Assembly (NCBI RefSeq): GCF_050436995.1 | Contig: NC_134763.1 | Location: 7,931,001 to 7,995,000, forward strand | Direction: 5' to 3' | From: Anticarsia gemmatalis | Lineage: Eukaryota > Arthropoda > Insecta > Lepidoptera > Erebidae | Length of the DNA stretch: 64,000 nt | Program-made: the position numbers and the translations under genes | The notes under the pieces: generated by a model | The model's input: the letters and a program-made list of their open reading frames with translations, nothing else | The model's database searches: none | What the model was told of the DNA's origin: nothing | Part shown: piece by piece, positions 34,021 to 46,524 of the stretch | Layout: each line of letters opens with the position of its first letter | Numbering within the stretch: the stretch's first letter is position 1

Positions 34021-35030
34021 TTGTAAAGTTACATCTTTTAGTACTTGCAATATATGATATATTGAAAGTTTTTTTACTTGAGTTATTTTGTAAGTAGACG
34101 AGATACATCTGCTTGAAGGCTTCGAAATATAGAGTTATGTTTACAAGATGTAGTTTAAGTTCATGCAAATGTACGAAGGAAATGTTTCATATTTGAAATT
34201 TTAAAACATGTTAAAATTTGTAGTAATCTTTGAAATGTTGTAGTACCTGAACATTACTTTTACTTACGACTTAACTATGATATAGTTAGCTCTACGAATA
34301 AAGTTTGATCATATTAAATTAGAGTTAATGACCATTTGTTTTCTTTCTGCAAAAAGAATCGAATCAACATCGACTAGAGTCACTAAAATATCTGTAGTTC
34401 CTTTTGGCTAAAGGTATTTAGTAGTTTTGCCTTTAAATCGTTTGTAATAAGTACATAAACATCTTAAACGGTCGTAATTACTACAAATACATTTGTATAT
34501 CTGTCCCGAAGAAGCCAAAAACAGCTGTTTCTTTTCATGTTTTCAACACCGCCTAAGATTTACGACTCTACAACTTTGTAAAGGCTCTTACGTGTCAAAT
34601 TAGCGATATAAAGGATCAATATTTTGCACAATTTGAACAAAAACATGCAGATGGTTTCTTTTACTTCTGGTTTTGAGTAAAGCTTTTGATTCGATTGGTT
34701 TCGATTTCTATAAGAGGTATTAATATCATTTGTAAGAGGTTTTATAGAGATAATAGGGGAAGGTGTGATTTTATTTGTATTTTGTGTGTACAATACCTAC
34801 TTAGGTTTGTTGGAATTAAGACAAAATGAGAAGTCAAATATCTCAGATTTATATTATTATTTTTTGCTATAATGTAGGTATATTATGTAAATTTCTTTTG
34901 CGTCGGTTAAAGTAATCGATTTCAGACAATTACCATCTTTATACATATTCAATAAAGTTATTTTTAAAACCACTCTTTTGTTTGCAAGGTCAATCCATCA
35001 ATTTATACGCCCAATAGTAACAAAGACTCT
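34021..35030. other. AT-rich DNA without recognisable genes
   Basis: The minus frame 34560-34793 has no domain. Nothing else was seen. Confidence 0.4.
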
Positions 35031-36200
35031 TCACTCGACATTAATATTTATTCGCGGGATGCGGGCTCTCGCAAGGAACAATTCTTGGGCCCCTACACAA
35101 TGGCCAGAGATTGGCCTACTTGGCCCATATTCCCACAATACCAACATTGCTATACTTAGACCAAATTACCAGTATCGTCCCGCATCCTTAAACCCATAGA
35201 CCCCTGCGGAGAACACAATTTTGATGTGGTTTTTTTCGCAAGACTCGCCGGAAGTCAACTCGGTCAAATGAATAAAGATTTGTTGCTCGATTGTGCAAAG
35301 ATATGCGTACCGCTGCTACGCAAAGAAGAGGGCGTACTGTATCATGTAACATTACATCCGTAAGCAATAAAAAAGTCAAACTAATCAAAACCTCAATAAG
35401 AAAGTCAACCGAAAATTACATGTTACACAACCCTTCAGTTATCTCGTCATCGGCTCGTCACAACACATCAGTAGGGGCGCGTTCACACGCTTGTAAGACC
35501 TGTGACGTCACCGGATGCCACGTAAGGAGCCCCGTCTTGAATGGGCACGCACACATGCACACATAATAAACAGTGTCTTAGCTGCATGTGTGTGTGAATG
35601 AACGTACGCTGTGTTTACGTTGAGATTGTAGGTACACATATCACTACGGATTGACGGCCGCTCCACCGTACGCATACCATGGCTCGAGCCCCCGACATAT
35701 GACTAATTGAAACACGTCCGTTATCCACCAAACAACAAAAAACTTTCTAATGAGCAAATACCAGTTTTCCATCATAAATTCACACTTGAATTGCGATTCA
35801 GACAAAACTGTTTCGTCATTTCCCAATTTTAATGGTCTACGTTATTTTGAATGACGGGGGCATTGGACCTAGTGCCAAAACCATAATACACGAACTGAAT
35901 TACAAGTTCTAATAACTATTGTACAAGCAAAAATAGACCTTATTGTATGGGGATAGGGGATAGTAAAATACAATATAGTGAGTTGTTGTAATAGTAGCAT
36001 CGGAATGAACTCATGAGGGGTGAAGTCGCGGGCTCGGGCAGGTGTGCGGCCAGATGTCTTGAACAAATTGCTGTGCCATAAGGTACGTGTGGACACACCC
36101 TTAGTGCTGGGGCGCTTGGCGTGTGCCAACTTTTAATTTTATGCTTGATTAAGGCCTCGATACCCGCGGCGACTAATTAATGGCCAGGAGATCGACTGTG
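35031..36200. promoter_or_regulatory. GC-richer, repeat-free block
   Basis: Intermediate GC with several frames on both strands, none recognisable. Sub-blocks stand out at 35055-35190 (bounded by gggatgcggg and cccgcatcc, a distant inverted pair), 35470-35560 and 36010-36130. The last overlaps an 86-codon minus frame (35869-36129). Decayed coding or regulatory DNA are both possible. Confidence 0.22.
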
Positions 36201-38155
36201 CGGACTTTCGAGTGTTTTGCAGTTATACTTCTTAGGTTTTTGCACTATTTACCAACAAATATTTGTGGGTTTCGAGTGCTTGTTTGACGATACGCGGAGG
36301 GCTTAATCAGTATTTTAGGGAATAATTGATTGGCATTTAAAGTTGGACGAACGGTATGCTCGAATTTGCAGTTCTATATTCCGGTATAGTTGTATCTTTG
36401 AGATAATTATTTCATATTTGTCGTTCAGTTAAGAATCAGTTTGTCTGTATGCGTATCACGCATCTAAATCGACAACTAGCGTACGTCAAATTGATGATTA
36501 CTTTTCAGTATATTGGGAGATTCACTACAAGACGAAGATTTAGTACATTGCTGCTTTAACGTAACGTATTAATGACTGCAATCTCAGTGAGAAAACAATG
36601 TAAGATACGCGATAACTTACAATAAATAATAACTAAAATATACATTTTGGAACACGAAAAAATCTGTTTACCCTCCAAAACGAATCCCAAAAATGACCAT
36701 TTCTCAGCAATATTTTTTCTTATTTACCTAGTAATATTTCAGTTTCTACTCCCCACAGGTCATTTACATGAAGGCAGTTATATAATACATAAACCTCTCA
36801 TGTAAGCGTGTCATCAAAGTAACAAGGTTTTTTTTCACGTTAAGCTTACGTTTTTTTATTGCGACTCACTGGACTGAAGTAACCAATGGCTGCAACAACG
36901 ACAGCAAAGAAAAATAACATGACAGTGCTTTATTTATATATTTAGTGACATTTATAGAAATAATCGATAGAGAATTAGATAACAGCTGTTAAAGAAAATT
37001 AATGTAAGGCACAATTTAAGTTTCGTCGCTTAAAATTGACATTTGGCAGTGTATTTGGTAGACTTTTAAGTAATATTTGACTTTATACAAATTCTAATTA
37101 ACGTATATGGTTAAAATCATATTTGCAATTTTGTAATTAGTATAAATATAATTCTGCTAGGCGTCATAGAATTCTCATTGCTGTACAATGCCCAAAAGGA
37201 ACTAATATACCCCTAGATAAAGTCATCATCATAGTATGTAAACAATCCTTTGAAAGCTAAAAGCCTTAAAATACAATTTGCTATGTTTATAAACTATGTT
37301 TTTTATGTAATATTATAAAACATGGCGTCTGCTAGGTAACGGAAGTGACGATGACCGCTCCGCTCATAATTATTTTATTACACGGAAGTCATAGTCATTG
37401 ACTCCCTATTCGTAACAGTATGGCGATTTTTATTTAAGTGGATACTTATTGTTTGTTTCCCCACGCCATCACCGTATATGTAGAAAAGGAAAACGTTTCA
37501 AAAACTGACTACATATTTCACAAATTGAGAAGCAATTCTAAAGATGCAGTCCTGGCAGTCATTAATTTAAATCAGAGAAATAAAGATTGATTTGACGTGA
37601 TTAAAAATAAAATTTTATTTAATATAAGAAGATCTTCGAATTGAAATTTTAAATAGTGAATAGGGATGGACGACAATTGTTTGAATCGATCGATTGTTAA
37701 GACCCTCGTAACAGTTTCTAGTCGATTCATCGATTGTGACGTGTAGTCGTGTAATAATAGAGGAAAGGAGAAAGGGGTCGGCTGCACCTTTGGCGTCTAT
37801 TCCGGGATAAAATGTCGCGTGCCCGGTGCAGCGTGCGTATGATGCGAGCTATCCCCCCGGAACAAATGTGTTTCTTACACCTTGTCATAACTGTATGATC
37901 GACTTTAATATTTGCTTACAATTGTATGAACAAAGTTTATTTTTGGAAGCATTTTTTTAAAGGCATTATTTATGTCGACACGATAAGTGCTCTTCTTGCA
38001 CATTGATAAGAAATATCATTTAAACAGAAACATCTCTAGAACTACTAAAATCTTTCAAATTTTCTCTCTAATTTAAAATATTTATGCTTTACTAATCCTT
38101 GCCTCGATAAAAATCGGGAAATCTATCATTGCCTGTTTTGCGAGCTAAGTCAGAT
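36201..38155. other. AT-rich DNA, minor motifs only
   Basis: At 37322-37350 'ggcgtctgctaggtaacgga' resembles an RFX X-box next to an ETS word. At 37676-37740 'atcgattgt' is repeated within 'gaatcgatcgattgtt' and 'attcatcgattgtgac', preceded by 'agggatgg', possibly a hAT-type MITE edge. No gene was found. Confidence 0.35.
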
Positions 38156-38465
38156 TAGATTAGCTAAGGATATCATTTGACATTGTCTTTTTTTGTCTTG
38201 CAAGCAGATGCGCAAAAGATAAGGAATTTGCATTATAATTGTCAATTATAAGGGTACAAATCAAGTAGATCTTTTTGCTCCCGTTTTGAAGAGTAAGCTG
38301 CAAGCGCATCTGTAGGCGCGTGCGTTGCCAAAAGATGTTTCGCATATGATCGATGGATGTCTATTGTGGTAAACATATCGAGTTTCGGCATCCGATTCGA
38401 TTGTCTTGTTCGGAATCGAATAGTAATTAATGATCTTTTGATAAGGCAAGAATCGGTTTGCAAAA
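38156..38465. promoter_or_regulatory. Enhancer-like block
   Basis: It contains an octamer-like ATTTGCATTA, 'attgtcaattataagg', and 'catatgatcgatggatgt', together with a CpG-rich 'gtaggcgcgtgcgttgcc'. Three overlapping minus-strand frames cover it but share no recognisable domain. Motif reading only. Confidence 0.2.
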
Positions 38466-38805
38466 AATAAATAAGTTTGTAGTTCTTGTTTGTTTATGGT
38501 GTGGATTTTTTGTTGATTAATCGATAAAAGAAACTTTAAATTTTTTTAGCAGACATATTGACATGAACGTTAGTGATATCTATTTTTTTATTTGTTAGTA
38601 TGTCTAAATTATTTTTATCAACTGGGTTACTTAGATATAGAACGATGCTGAAAGAATTAGTTTTAGAAAATATGATTCCTTTTTAAAATTTCGAGACAGT
38701 GAAATTCTTAATTCTTTTTCAAGAAGTCTAAAATTTTAGATTCTATAAGTTTTCTCTATGAATCAACGAAAAAGCTTGAACAAAAATCTTGGATCACAAC
38801 AAAAT
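38466..38805. other. AT-rich DNA without recognisable feature
   Basis: Nothing was recognised. Confidence 0.4.
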
Positions 38806-38819
38806 TCCATCGATTCGCC

Positions 38820-38912
38820 AGCGAAACTTTATCGATCGCGATGCGCGCACCCCTCGTCGCCATCTTGCCGAGCAGCTGCGCCTGCGCCGGGTCAAAGGTG
38901 TGAGGGGTAAGT
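38820..38912 (+). promoter_or_regulatory. GC-rich islet with DR1, YY1/Pho-like motif and splice donor
   Basis: GCCATCTTG (38859-38867) fits the YY1/Pleiohomeotic core. GGGTCA-A-AGGTGT (38889-38901) fits a DR1 nuclear-receptor element (HNF4/USP type). GAGGG|GTAAGT (donor at 38907) is a strong 5' splice site. A 20-codon frame (38841-38903, starts MRAPLVAIL) ends just before the donor. The combination suggests a promoter with a short, probably non-coding first exon on the plus strand. No acceptor can be paired. Confidence 0.3.
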
Positions 38913-40390
38913 AGCTATTGTAGTGTAGTGGGCGCTGAGTACGCTGTCTGTACCCTGTGCGAGCTGGCTTACTGATACAGGGGTGCCTTACAGTTTAAGA
39001 GATGGTAGATTTCGGATTGGGGTTGGTTTAATAATATAGAAATGCTGCTTGAAACTGAATGTTAGTAATAATACGGGTTGGATGTGTTTCAAATAATTCT
39101 TCGGTGCATCGTATTTTAGTAGATTTCTTAGAATGTCTTTTTAGTTTATTCTTTAAGCTTTATTGAAGTTAAGCTTCTCCGCATAGAGATTTTTATTTTA
39201 TTTCTTTAACATTCAATGAGATGAATCTTATTTCTTGGATTTGAGCGAAATATGCCAGCTAAAATCTATTTCTCGCTTCTATCAGCTCGAACTGTTTCTT
39301 TTTCTTCAAGAAAACAGCTTCCTGTATTACCAGTAACTACAATTTCACTTTTAAAAGCCAATATCAACATATGGTAATACAAACAGTACCACACCTGGTG
39401 ATACGATTGTTTTAGGCGCCATCGCTCAGTCGTTTACTAAGACATTTGATACACCCACAAAACACATTAAGTGGCGTATCAGACATGTGCTTTGATCGTA
39501 TCTGGGCAACACGTGCTTCTACACCATCAATGCAAATCCAACCATAATTCTAAGACGCTAAAGTTGATTTTTCTTGAGCGACGTTTCCAAGATCAAGACG
39601 TACACCTTACAAGATTCCTTCAAGCAGTTTTGGACTGTGTTAGACCAGTCTAAGGTGGGTTTTCGTTTGAAGGTATTTTACTACGAATGTCCATAGTAAG
39701 GTGCGGTTGTAAAATCAGCTGTTCGTGTCATTTTCTCGTAAGATATTGAACTTTAAGTGACTATTATAAGACCATTTTTTATTTGGTTTCCTTTTTGAAC
39801 CAGCCAGTATGGATATGCTTTCAAATTTATGAAAGACTACGCCATTTTGTTCCTTATTTTCTTAAGAATAAGAGGTACGGGATAGTTTAGAAGGTGTTTT
39901 GAAAGATTGGTTGCTATAAGGTGGTCTACTTGTCAGTGCCGGATGACGTAGCATATGTTTTTTTGCTTGCTCTTCTTCATGAATGGATCTACAAGGTGCG
40001 ATACGGTTCCTTGCTTTACACCTTATTGTTAGACAAGGCGAAGTAATTTCATGTAACTATGACATATGTATATTATGTAGAGTTTATAATTTAGATTATA
40101 CCAAACAGTATCTGCAATTTCTTTTTCAAAAGTATTAATATCAATCCTCAAATAATAATACGTAACTTATCAACCACTAATGTATCCTTCAGTAATCCAC
40201 TAACAATACAGGCGAGTGTAAGAGCATTACACACAGTATTTCTATTTAGGGTCGCTCTTAGGGGCATGTGCGCACGCGCCGCACAATCACAGTAATAATA
40301 ACTAAAAAATAATAATAAAATCGGGTGAAGAATAAAGAAAATCAACCCCCTGCATACTGCTGCTTTATCTTGCAAACAGACTTGGAAATG
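38913..40390. other. AT-rich DNA without recognisable genes
   Basis: The plus frame at 39471-39653 (60 codons) is unrecognised. At 39413-39440 'taggcgccatcgctcagtcg' partly resembles the CTCF-like words at 59 kb. Confidence 0.35.
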
Positions 40391-40394
40391 TTAA

Positions 40395-40530
40395 AGATAA
40401 TAGGGGCGCGGTGGCCCCCTGTGCCATGCGTGCGCGCACCTTTCGCGGGGGTTCGTGACGTAGGGCGATGTGACGCGTGCTCAAAGGCGGTTACATTTGA
40501 ATTTCGACGCGTCTTTAGGTGTTAGGAAGT
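40395..40530. promoter_or_regulatory. GC/CpG-rich islet
   Basis: 'aggggcgcggtggccccctg', 'catgcgtgcgcgcacctttc' and 'tcgtgacgtagggcgatgtg' (CRE-like TGACGTA) mark a CpG-dense block of about 130 bp. The plus frame 40325-40525 covers it but is not recognisable. Confidence 0.27.
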
Positions 40531-42826
40531 GGAGTAGGTACGCTGTATGAATGTGTTTATTGTTTAGTACATTTTATTGTATGAAATGGGCCGGTCACGA
40601 GTAAATTACAATGCTTGAGCTCCGATTGTGTTTGCGACGTCTCATTAAATTAATTTAATAAAGCTTTGTTGAATGTCGACTTTATTGTATTAGGTATCGA
40701 TATGCTGTATCGTAATTACAGGAAAGTGAAACTACAAATTAGTAGTATTCGATTTATACGGAGGAACATCACTAGTTGAACCATTGAAAACTCGAAACAT
40801 GTATCTAAAACTCAAACTGGGAACTCCATTTCCAAAAGTATTCAGTTCAAAAATGCAAAATTTCAACACAATGCATCTTTTCTCATTTTTAAATAAAGAT
40901 GTTCTTTTTTTTTATCTACGTCAATATAAATCAAAAGCCAATTACTGAGATATGAATGAAACGAGAGAGGCCGACTCGAGGCAAAGGACGCACGTTCAAA
41001 AAGCCAGAGATAGGCTTTGTTGTCCACCTTTGATTACCTGTGGACTGGCAGAACGTCGACCAAAGACAATATGCGGATGCGAATGGAAGGAGGAATTAGT
41101 TTTTGCGCTGTGTTTTTTTTATTTCGCGATCCATGTTGGCATTACTGAGAATTTTGTTAGTTTAGTTGGTGTGGGAGTCAATTTGATTTGATGGTAGGCG
41201 ATTTTATCGATCATAAAATGGGTTTTTCAATTCTGAAAAAAGTTAGTTTGCTTGAGTTTTAGCGACTTGTTAACATTTCGATTGATGGTTTAGGTATACC
41301 AGTATATTGAACCTCAAGTGGCTTATGACTCTAGTCCTGAGAAATAGTTTTACCAAACTCTAATTTCTCACCTTCAAACCTAAGTCAAAAATGCAGACAA
41401 TATACATATTCTTTATTTTTACACGTATTCTATACCGTGTACCGGTCGTTGTTAATTAAGACAGCAATCGTATAGAGCACTCAAAGGCCTTTAGAAAACT
41501 TTGACCACTAATGACAAAAAGAAAACGCGAGCGTTTACCTTTATTGTTAGAATAATTTACTCCTAATAATATTGTAAATGCGATAGAAAATGAATGAATA
41601 TAGTTATTTAGTTGAAGATCAAAATCAAACTAAGAAAAAGATATTCTTTTTGAAAAAATAACCCGTAAAATTAATTACACATACAAATTATGGAGCAAAT
41701 ACATGATATTTCGGTATAAAATCTTTGCAATTTCTTCCTTCCATACACAGCCAACAAATTCATTCTATGCCGATCTATATTACAATTGAAAAGTTTTTGC
41801 AAATGTCTGTGCATGCGGGTCGCCATATGTCGGCAAGGTGCAGTCAAAGAACTCTTTCGGCGAAAGGTGCAAATTGTGAAGTAGGTCAGAATATCTTCTT
41901 AATATTTTTTTAGCATAGACGATTCTTACAGCCTATTGTAGGATGTTTACCTGATTGCACGTGTGTCAGATGTTCAAGATTTGATATCAAGGAGTTTGGA
42001 TAAATGGTGGTCGAAGATATTTTTTTTGGTTAGTTTGAATTTGAAAGCTTCGCTTGGTTAGCTTTTTGAATATAATTTTTAAGCTATCTATTGGTGATAA
42101 TATAATTAGGTACATTTGCGCCTTAAAGACATTAATACTCATATCTAAGTCTAAAATCACTCTTAATCATTTTATACCAATTATTTTTGTTTTCATGACC
42201 ATAATATATTTGTTTTTTCATTTTTCCGCTCTCAATTAAATCACAATAAACATTACTCATCAAAAATAAAAACCACCCCTAAACAATTAAAATTCATAGA
42301 CAATTCAAATGATTTACCACGCTTCGATATTGCAACAATTATCTGTGTTAGTGTGCCACAATCTACCATAATCGATAGTATTTAACACGACACCCCATAT
42401 ACAACCCCAGAACGACCAAAAACCAACCTTAGACTCCACAAAATAAAGTCCAAATTTCGTAAACATTTAAGACGGTACTTGGTACCACCAGTATAAGTTG
42501 AGCTCTAGGAAATCCGTCTTTGGAAGACTGTTGTTTTAATCAGGGGTGTTATTAGGGGTCTAGAGGTTTTGGTTTATTCCCCCCGAGTATTTGATAGGAC
42601 ATCTGTTTGCTAGTTCTTGGTACAGCCGTGACATTTGGTTAAATGTTACTTGAAGGTTTTTAAATTTGAATTTTGTATGGATATTACCGATGTTTGAAGG
42701 GGTTGTTATTAACAATTTGATATGGAAAAGTTATGATTTCATGATAATGAGAAGCGAAAATCTTGTTACGAGTAAAATAAAGATATGGTTTAAAAAATAG
42801 TCTTTATAATTCGAATTTATTATTTT
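40531..42826. other. AT-rich DNA without recognisable genes
   Basis: The plus frames 40952-41191, 41725-41913 and 42054-42239 show no domains. A short GC-richer patch at 40965-41100 covers the first of them. Confidence 0.4.
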
Positions 42827-42992
42827 ACTAGCGGCCCGTCCAGATTACACTAAGTTAGCTTCATCAAATCATACTCTAAAACCTTCCTTGGGATTGCTCA
42901 AGCAATCGGTGAAAACCGCATTAAAATCCTTTCGGTAGATACTGTTTTTTATTGCGAACGGACAGACTGACAGACAGACGCGACGAACGATT
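42827..42992 (+). repeat. 'tactagcggcccgtccagat' interspersed repeat
   Basis: The order 'actagcggcccgtccagatt', 'ccttccttgggattgctcaa', 'ggtgaaaaccgcattaaaat' and 'acggacagactgacagacag' is characteristic of a very abundant lepidopteran repeat. It is diverged and non-coding. Confidence 0.7.
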
Positions 42993-43548
42993 GTGTTAAC
43001 ATGATCCTTAATTAAGTAAAGTAATGACTTAAATTCTAGGCGCTTTACTACAAATAACTATAAGTCTATGTAAAATGTCAACAAGTTATAAATACAAAAA
43101 TGCAGGCTACATTAAAAGCCCATGAATGAACTTGAAAAAGATATCAAAGGGAAAGATGTAAATAAAAGTTATGTAAATGAGAAGTTAACATCAATAAAAT
43201 TATTTAAATCACTTCGCCCCTTTCAATCAAAGTGCATACATCCATTATGTTGTAGTACAAGGAATAAGCGGAGAGCGATTTTGTTAGTTGTTTATTGTAG
43301 CGATTTTAAGCTTCATCTTTTGTGACGCTGCTTAAAATATGCTGTGGGTAATAATGTTTTTAAATTAACTGGACTGTGAAATATATTGAGTACGTAAAAA
43401 AGTAGTATTGGATTTTATTTCGATATCATACACATCAAATCTCGAAATACAGGCGTTTTAATGTAGATAATTCATTGAGTTATGTAACAAAAAACTGCGA
43501 ACCTCTTAATCAAAACTAAAATTCTAACATAATGTATCGTACATTTTC
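42993..43548. other. AT-rich DNA without recognisable feature
   Basis: The plus frame 43122-43325 has no domain. Nothing else was seen. Confidence 0.4.
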
Positions 43549-43685
43549 TGAGTCCTTGTACAAATGTTTTTTTTCAGTATGTTTTGTTATGATGTAACCA
43601 CATGAAAGTTAAAACCTTATTTTGAGTTCTTATATAAATGAACATGGTCTTTTTCAGTATTTTATATTACGATGTAACCGCAAAT
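43549..43685 (+). repeat. Imperfect tandem duplication, period about 75-80 bp
   Basis: 'gagtccttgtacaaatg' ... 'tttttcagtatgttttgtta' ... 'gatgtaaccaca' is repeated as 'gagttcttatataaatg' ... 'tttttcagtattttatatta' ... 'gatgtaaccgca'. The second unit has a short insertion. Confidence 0.65.
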
Positions 43686-44855
43686 TTCCAACTTATTTAA
43701 ATAATATACTCTCTACTCTTATCCCTTACACCGTTACTATCCTCGCACAAGACAGGAAGCGGTGAGCACAAGCTCGCCACAAAAGAGATGAGCGAGGAAC
43801 ATATAATTACGATATCGCGCACCGGAACCTTCATACGATACAAGAAAATGCCGGCAAGTGGCTCACTTGTCATTTCCTTTGCCTACAATGGAACGCGTTT
43901 TAAAAATTATACGCTATCGTATTGCTACTTGTTTGATGACACTTTACTTTTTTAATGGGTGTGTCAATTTTGACAGGTGTCATTTATGACAGATAAATGT
44001 TTAGGTTATGAATTAAAGGTCTATTTTGCAAAAAATCTGAGTCACTGGGTTAAGAATTTCGTTGATGGAGTTAATGAAATGTTGTTTAAGACTGATTTGT
44101 AGTATTTAACTGTCTATTGTCTAATTTAAAAACGGGTTTGTAACGCTCCCTTTTCTATAATTCACAGAAAATTAACCAAAAAAAATATTTCAAAATTACT
44201 AAAGTATTTATATAGTTCTAAAAATAAGGTTGTATTAATCTCTCTATGCGCGCTAAAACGAAATACAAGTTATCTTGCATTAATTTCTTCGATACAAAAG
44301 TTCGTCAGCTTTCAAAATAAAATAAAATTATTCTAATAATTTCATATAGTTCGTATAAACAGGTGTATGATAATGCATAATGTGCAAGTATTTGGGCACA
44401 AATGGTTGAGTGCGAGAGTGTCCGTACATTCCCACAGGCCACTTCCCCTATTGTTATACCGTAATGTAATTATTACACCTGATTGTACCGACAGAATATA
44501 CGTACTACATTTTAATAAAAATTTGAAATAGTTGGTTTTGATTTTGAGACAAAAATATTTGGGATTTTAAACTATCACAAGAATAAGCAAAGCACGATTG
44601 TTTCGATTTATTGAATTATTTTTTGTTGTTTTAAAACATATAGTTCTTTAAACTCTTTCATTAGAAAGTAACAAGATTAGTTTAGTAATATTAAACTTAT
44701 AAGATTAATCATTTAATCCGAACTTCTTATAAGTATTGAGAATAGAAACAACTAAAGACATACAATGAACGAAAAATCACTCCAAACATATTTTTATACA
44801 TTTTCAATCAAATTAATTATTAAAAAAAACAAGTAGCAACTTTCCCGTGGTCAGT
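43686..44855. other. AT-rich DNA with one GC patch
   Basis: The patch 43740-43890 ('gacaggaagcggtgagcaca', 'atatcgcgcaccggaacctt') may be regulatory. Otherwise nothing was seen. Confidence 0.35.
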
Positions 44856-44859
44856 ACTT

Positions 44860-44985
44860 GTCTGTGGTGCGTGACTCCGGCCGGAAGCGGGGCGGGCCAT
44901 TGTGACGTCGCTTCCGTGCGGTACCGGCGTTTCCGCCCGCGCGCCTCGCTTGCACTATCGCGATCTTGTTAGATCCTCACCTCGC
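44860..44985. promoter_or_regulatory. CpG-island-like promoter candidate
   Basis: An ETS-type 'ccggaagcggggcgggccat', a CRE (TGACGTCG, 44902-44909), 'gcttccgtgcggtaccggcg' and 'gtttccgcccgcgcgcctcg' lie within 100 bp. On the minus strand GCGAG|GTGAGG near 44985 is donor-like. ETS, CRE and GC-box together are typical of CpG promoters. No transcript can be drawn. Confidence 0.38.
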
Positions 44986-45929
44986 ACTGAAGATTTATTG
45001 AAACTTTCATACCACGCTAATTTGTGTAATTAAATGTTTCCGTTAACATATTTTATTAAAGCTTTCACGGATTTTAACGCGAATTTTCCTAGCTTTTCCA
45101 TTGGAAGGGTTTCCTTTCAAGATTAGTCAGATTATTAAACTTTATATGCTCTTCAGTAGTATCTTTAAATTGCAGATTCAAATAGCCATTCGTAAAACCG
45201 ACTTCCACAAAGCTATCAATCAAACTCCAAAACATTTCGAATAAAAATTCCGAATAACCGCAGTCAAAAGAAAAACACACGAGTTAAAGAAAAACAAATC
45301 AATAAACTGTATGACATTGATTTAGTCTAGACACTAGACACACTAGGCAGACGAAAATCCATCGACACTCAATATTGTTTGCGAAAACAAACCGCGATAC
45401 ACTCACATATCTTCGATCACTTAAAAAAATAACCGCATGGCCACTCAGACAGAACAACGCGACATCGACAACACAAGAGGTTAAAAAAGATATTTCACTC
45501 TATGACAATGTAAGGGATTTAAAAAAGATGTTGTGATTTTAAAAAACAAACGTCAACATTCGAGAACACTCGAATGTGAATCTGATTCGAATGTTGGTAA
45601 TTAATTTGAATTTTGAATGTTATGTTGTTTATGGTTTTGTTGTTGATTCTTCGTGTAATTTGGTAATAGATCATTTAGTCCACATGGAATTATAACACGG
45701 TTAGATAACTTATTAGATTCAAATTGTCCATTTAGAAAAATTAAAGCTTTACTCTACGCTAAGCTACTCGGTACTCAGCAAGACTTGTTTGCATTTAAAC
45801 AATGAATGAAAGACCACGCTCACCTAGTCGACTTAAAACAGAAAAATAAAAAATATAAATGCACAATTACAAACATCTTTAATTAATTAAGTCTCTCATC
45901 GCGGTAAAAGCGTAATCTAAACCGAAATA
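44986..45929. other. AT-rich DNA without recognisable genes
   Basis: The 63-codon minus frame (45089-45280) has no recognisable domain. Nothing else was seen. Confidence 0.4.
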
Positions 45930-45944
45930 GGTTAAACAAAGGCA

Positions 45945-46100
45945 TAGTCGCGGACTCGGCTCAAGCGATCCGTGCGCTGGGAGCGGGACGGGAGCGGTGC
46001 GTGCTCGGGCCGCGCTCGGCGCTCGCTCGAGTCGCTCGCTCAGCCGGCTCGGCTCGGTGCTCAAACGAACCAACCGGCTAATCCCGCCGCATCTGCGCCG
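45945..46100. promoter_or_regulatory. GC-rich island of 'gctcg/cggct' words
   Basis: 'ggagcgggacgggagcggtg' is followed by low-complexity 'gctcgctcgagtcgctcgct' and 'cagccggctcggctcggtgc'. Frames on both strands (45879-46121 minus, 45997-46191 plus) translate to Arg/Ser/Ala-rich sequence, as expected from composition. A promoter or first exon is possible given the splice signals just downstream. Confidence 0.35.
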
Positions 46101-46210
46101 TAATGAGCTACTCAAGTACACCCTAACCTGTTTACATTGTATCTTTATTGTGTTTTTTGCTCGACTCTTTCTTTCCTATGTAACGAAATGATTTTTTTTC
46201 CTACCCACAG

Positions 46211-46237
46211 CCCGTAATAAAACGAAATCTCGCGTCG
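46211..46237 (+). other. Candidate 27-nt micro-exon
   Basis: A strong acceptor (polypyrimidine 'gattttttttcctacccacag' ending at 46210) precedes 27 bases. These are followed by G|GTACGT (donor at 46238). The segment is open in two frames. Without a partner exon this could equally be a chance pair of signals. It lies 110 bp downstream of the GC-rich island. Confidence 0.2.
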
Positions 46238-46524
46238 GTACGTCCTTTGTCTTTTAAGCGATTTATTTTTAATTACGGATGTACCTAGTTGTGGGATTAT
46301 GCGCGGAATAGGAAGAAATACGCTTGAGGCCGTTTTGAAATGTTGCGAAAATTACTTTATCATTTAAATGTCTCTACGTAAGATGATAAAAAATTAACCC
46401 TCTCTGAGATTTTTATGGAGCTTTTACTGTTATGAATTGTTTTAAGCGACGTTTGTGATTTAAGTAACATGAAAACTGCATTTCGACTCACTCTACATAA
46501 AATAAAATAAAATATATTTAACAC
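46238..46524. other. AT-rich DNA without recognisable feature
   Basis: Nothing was recognised. Confidence 0.4.
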
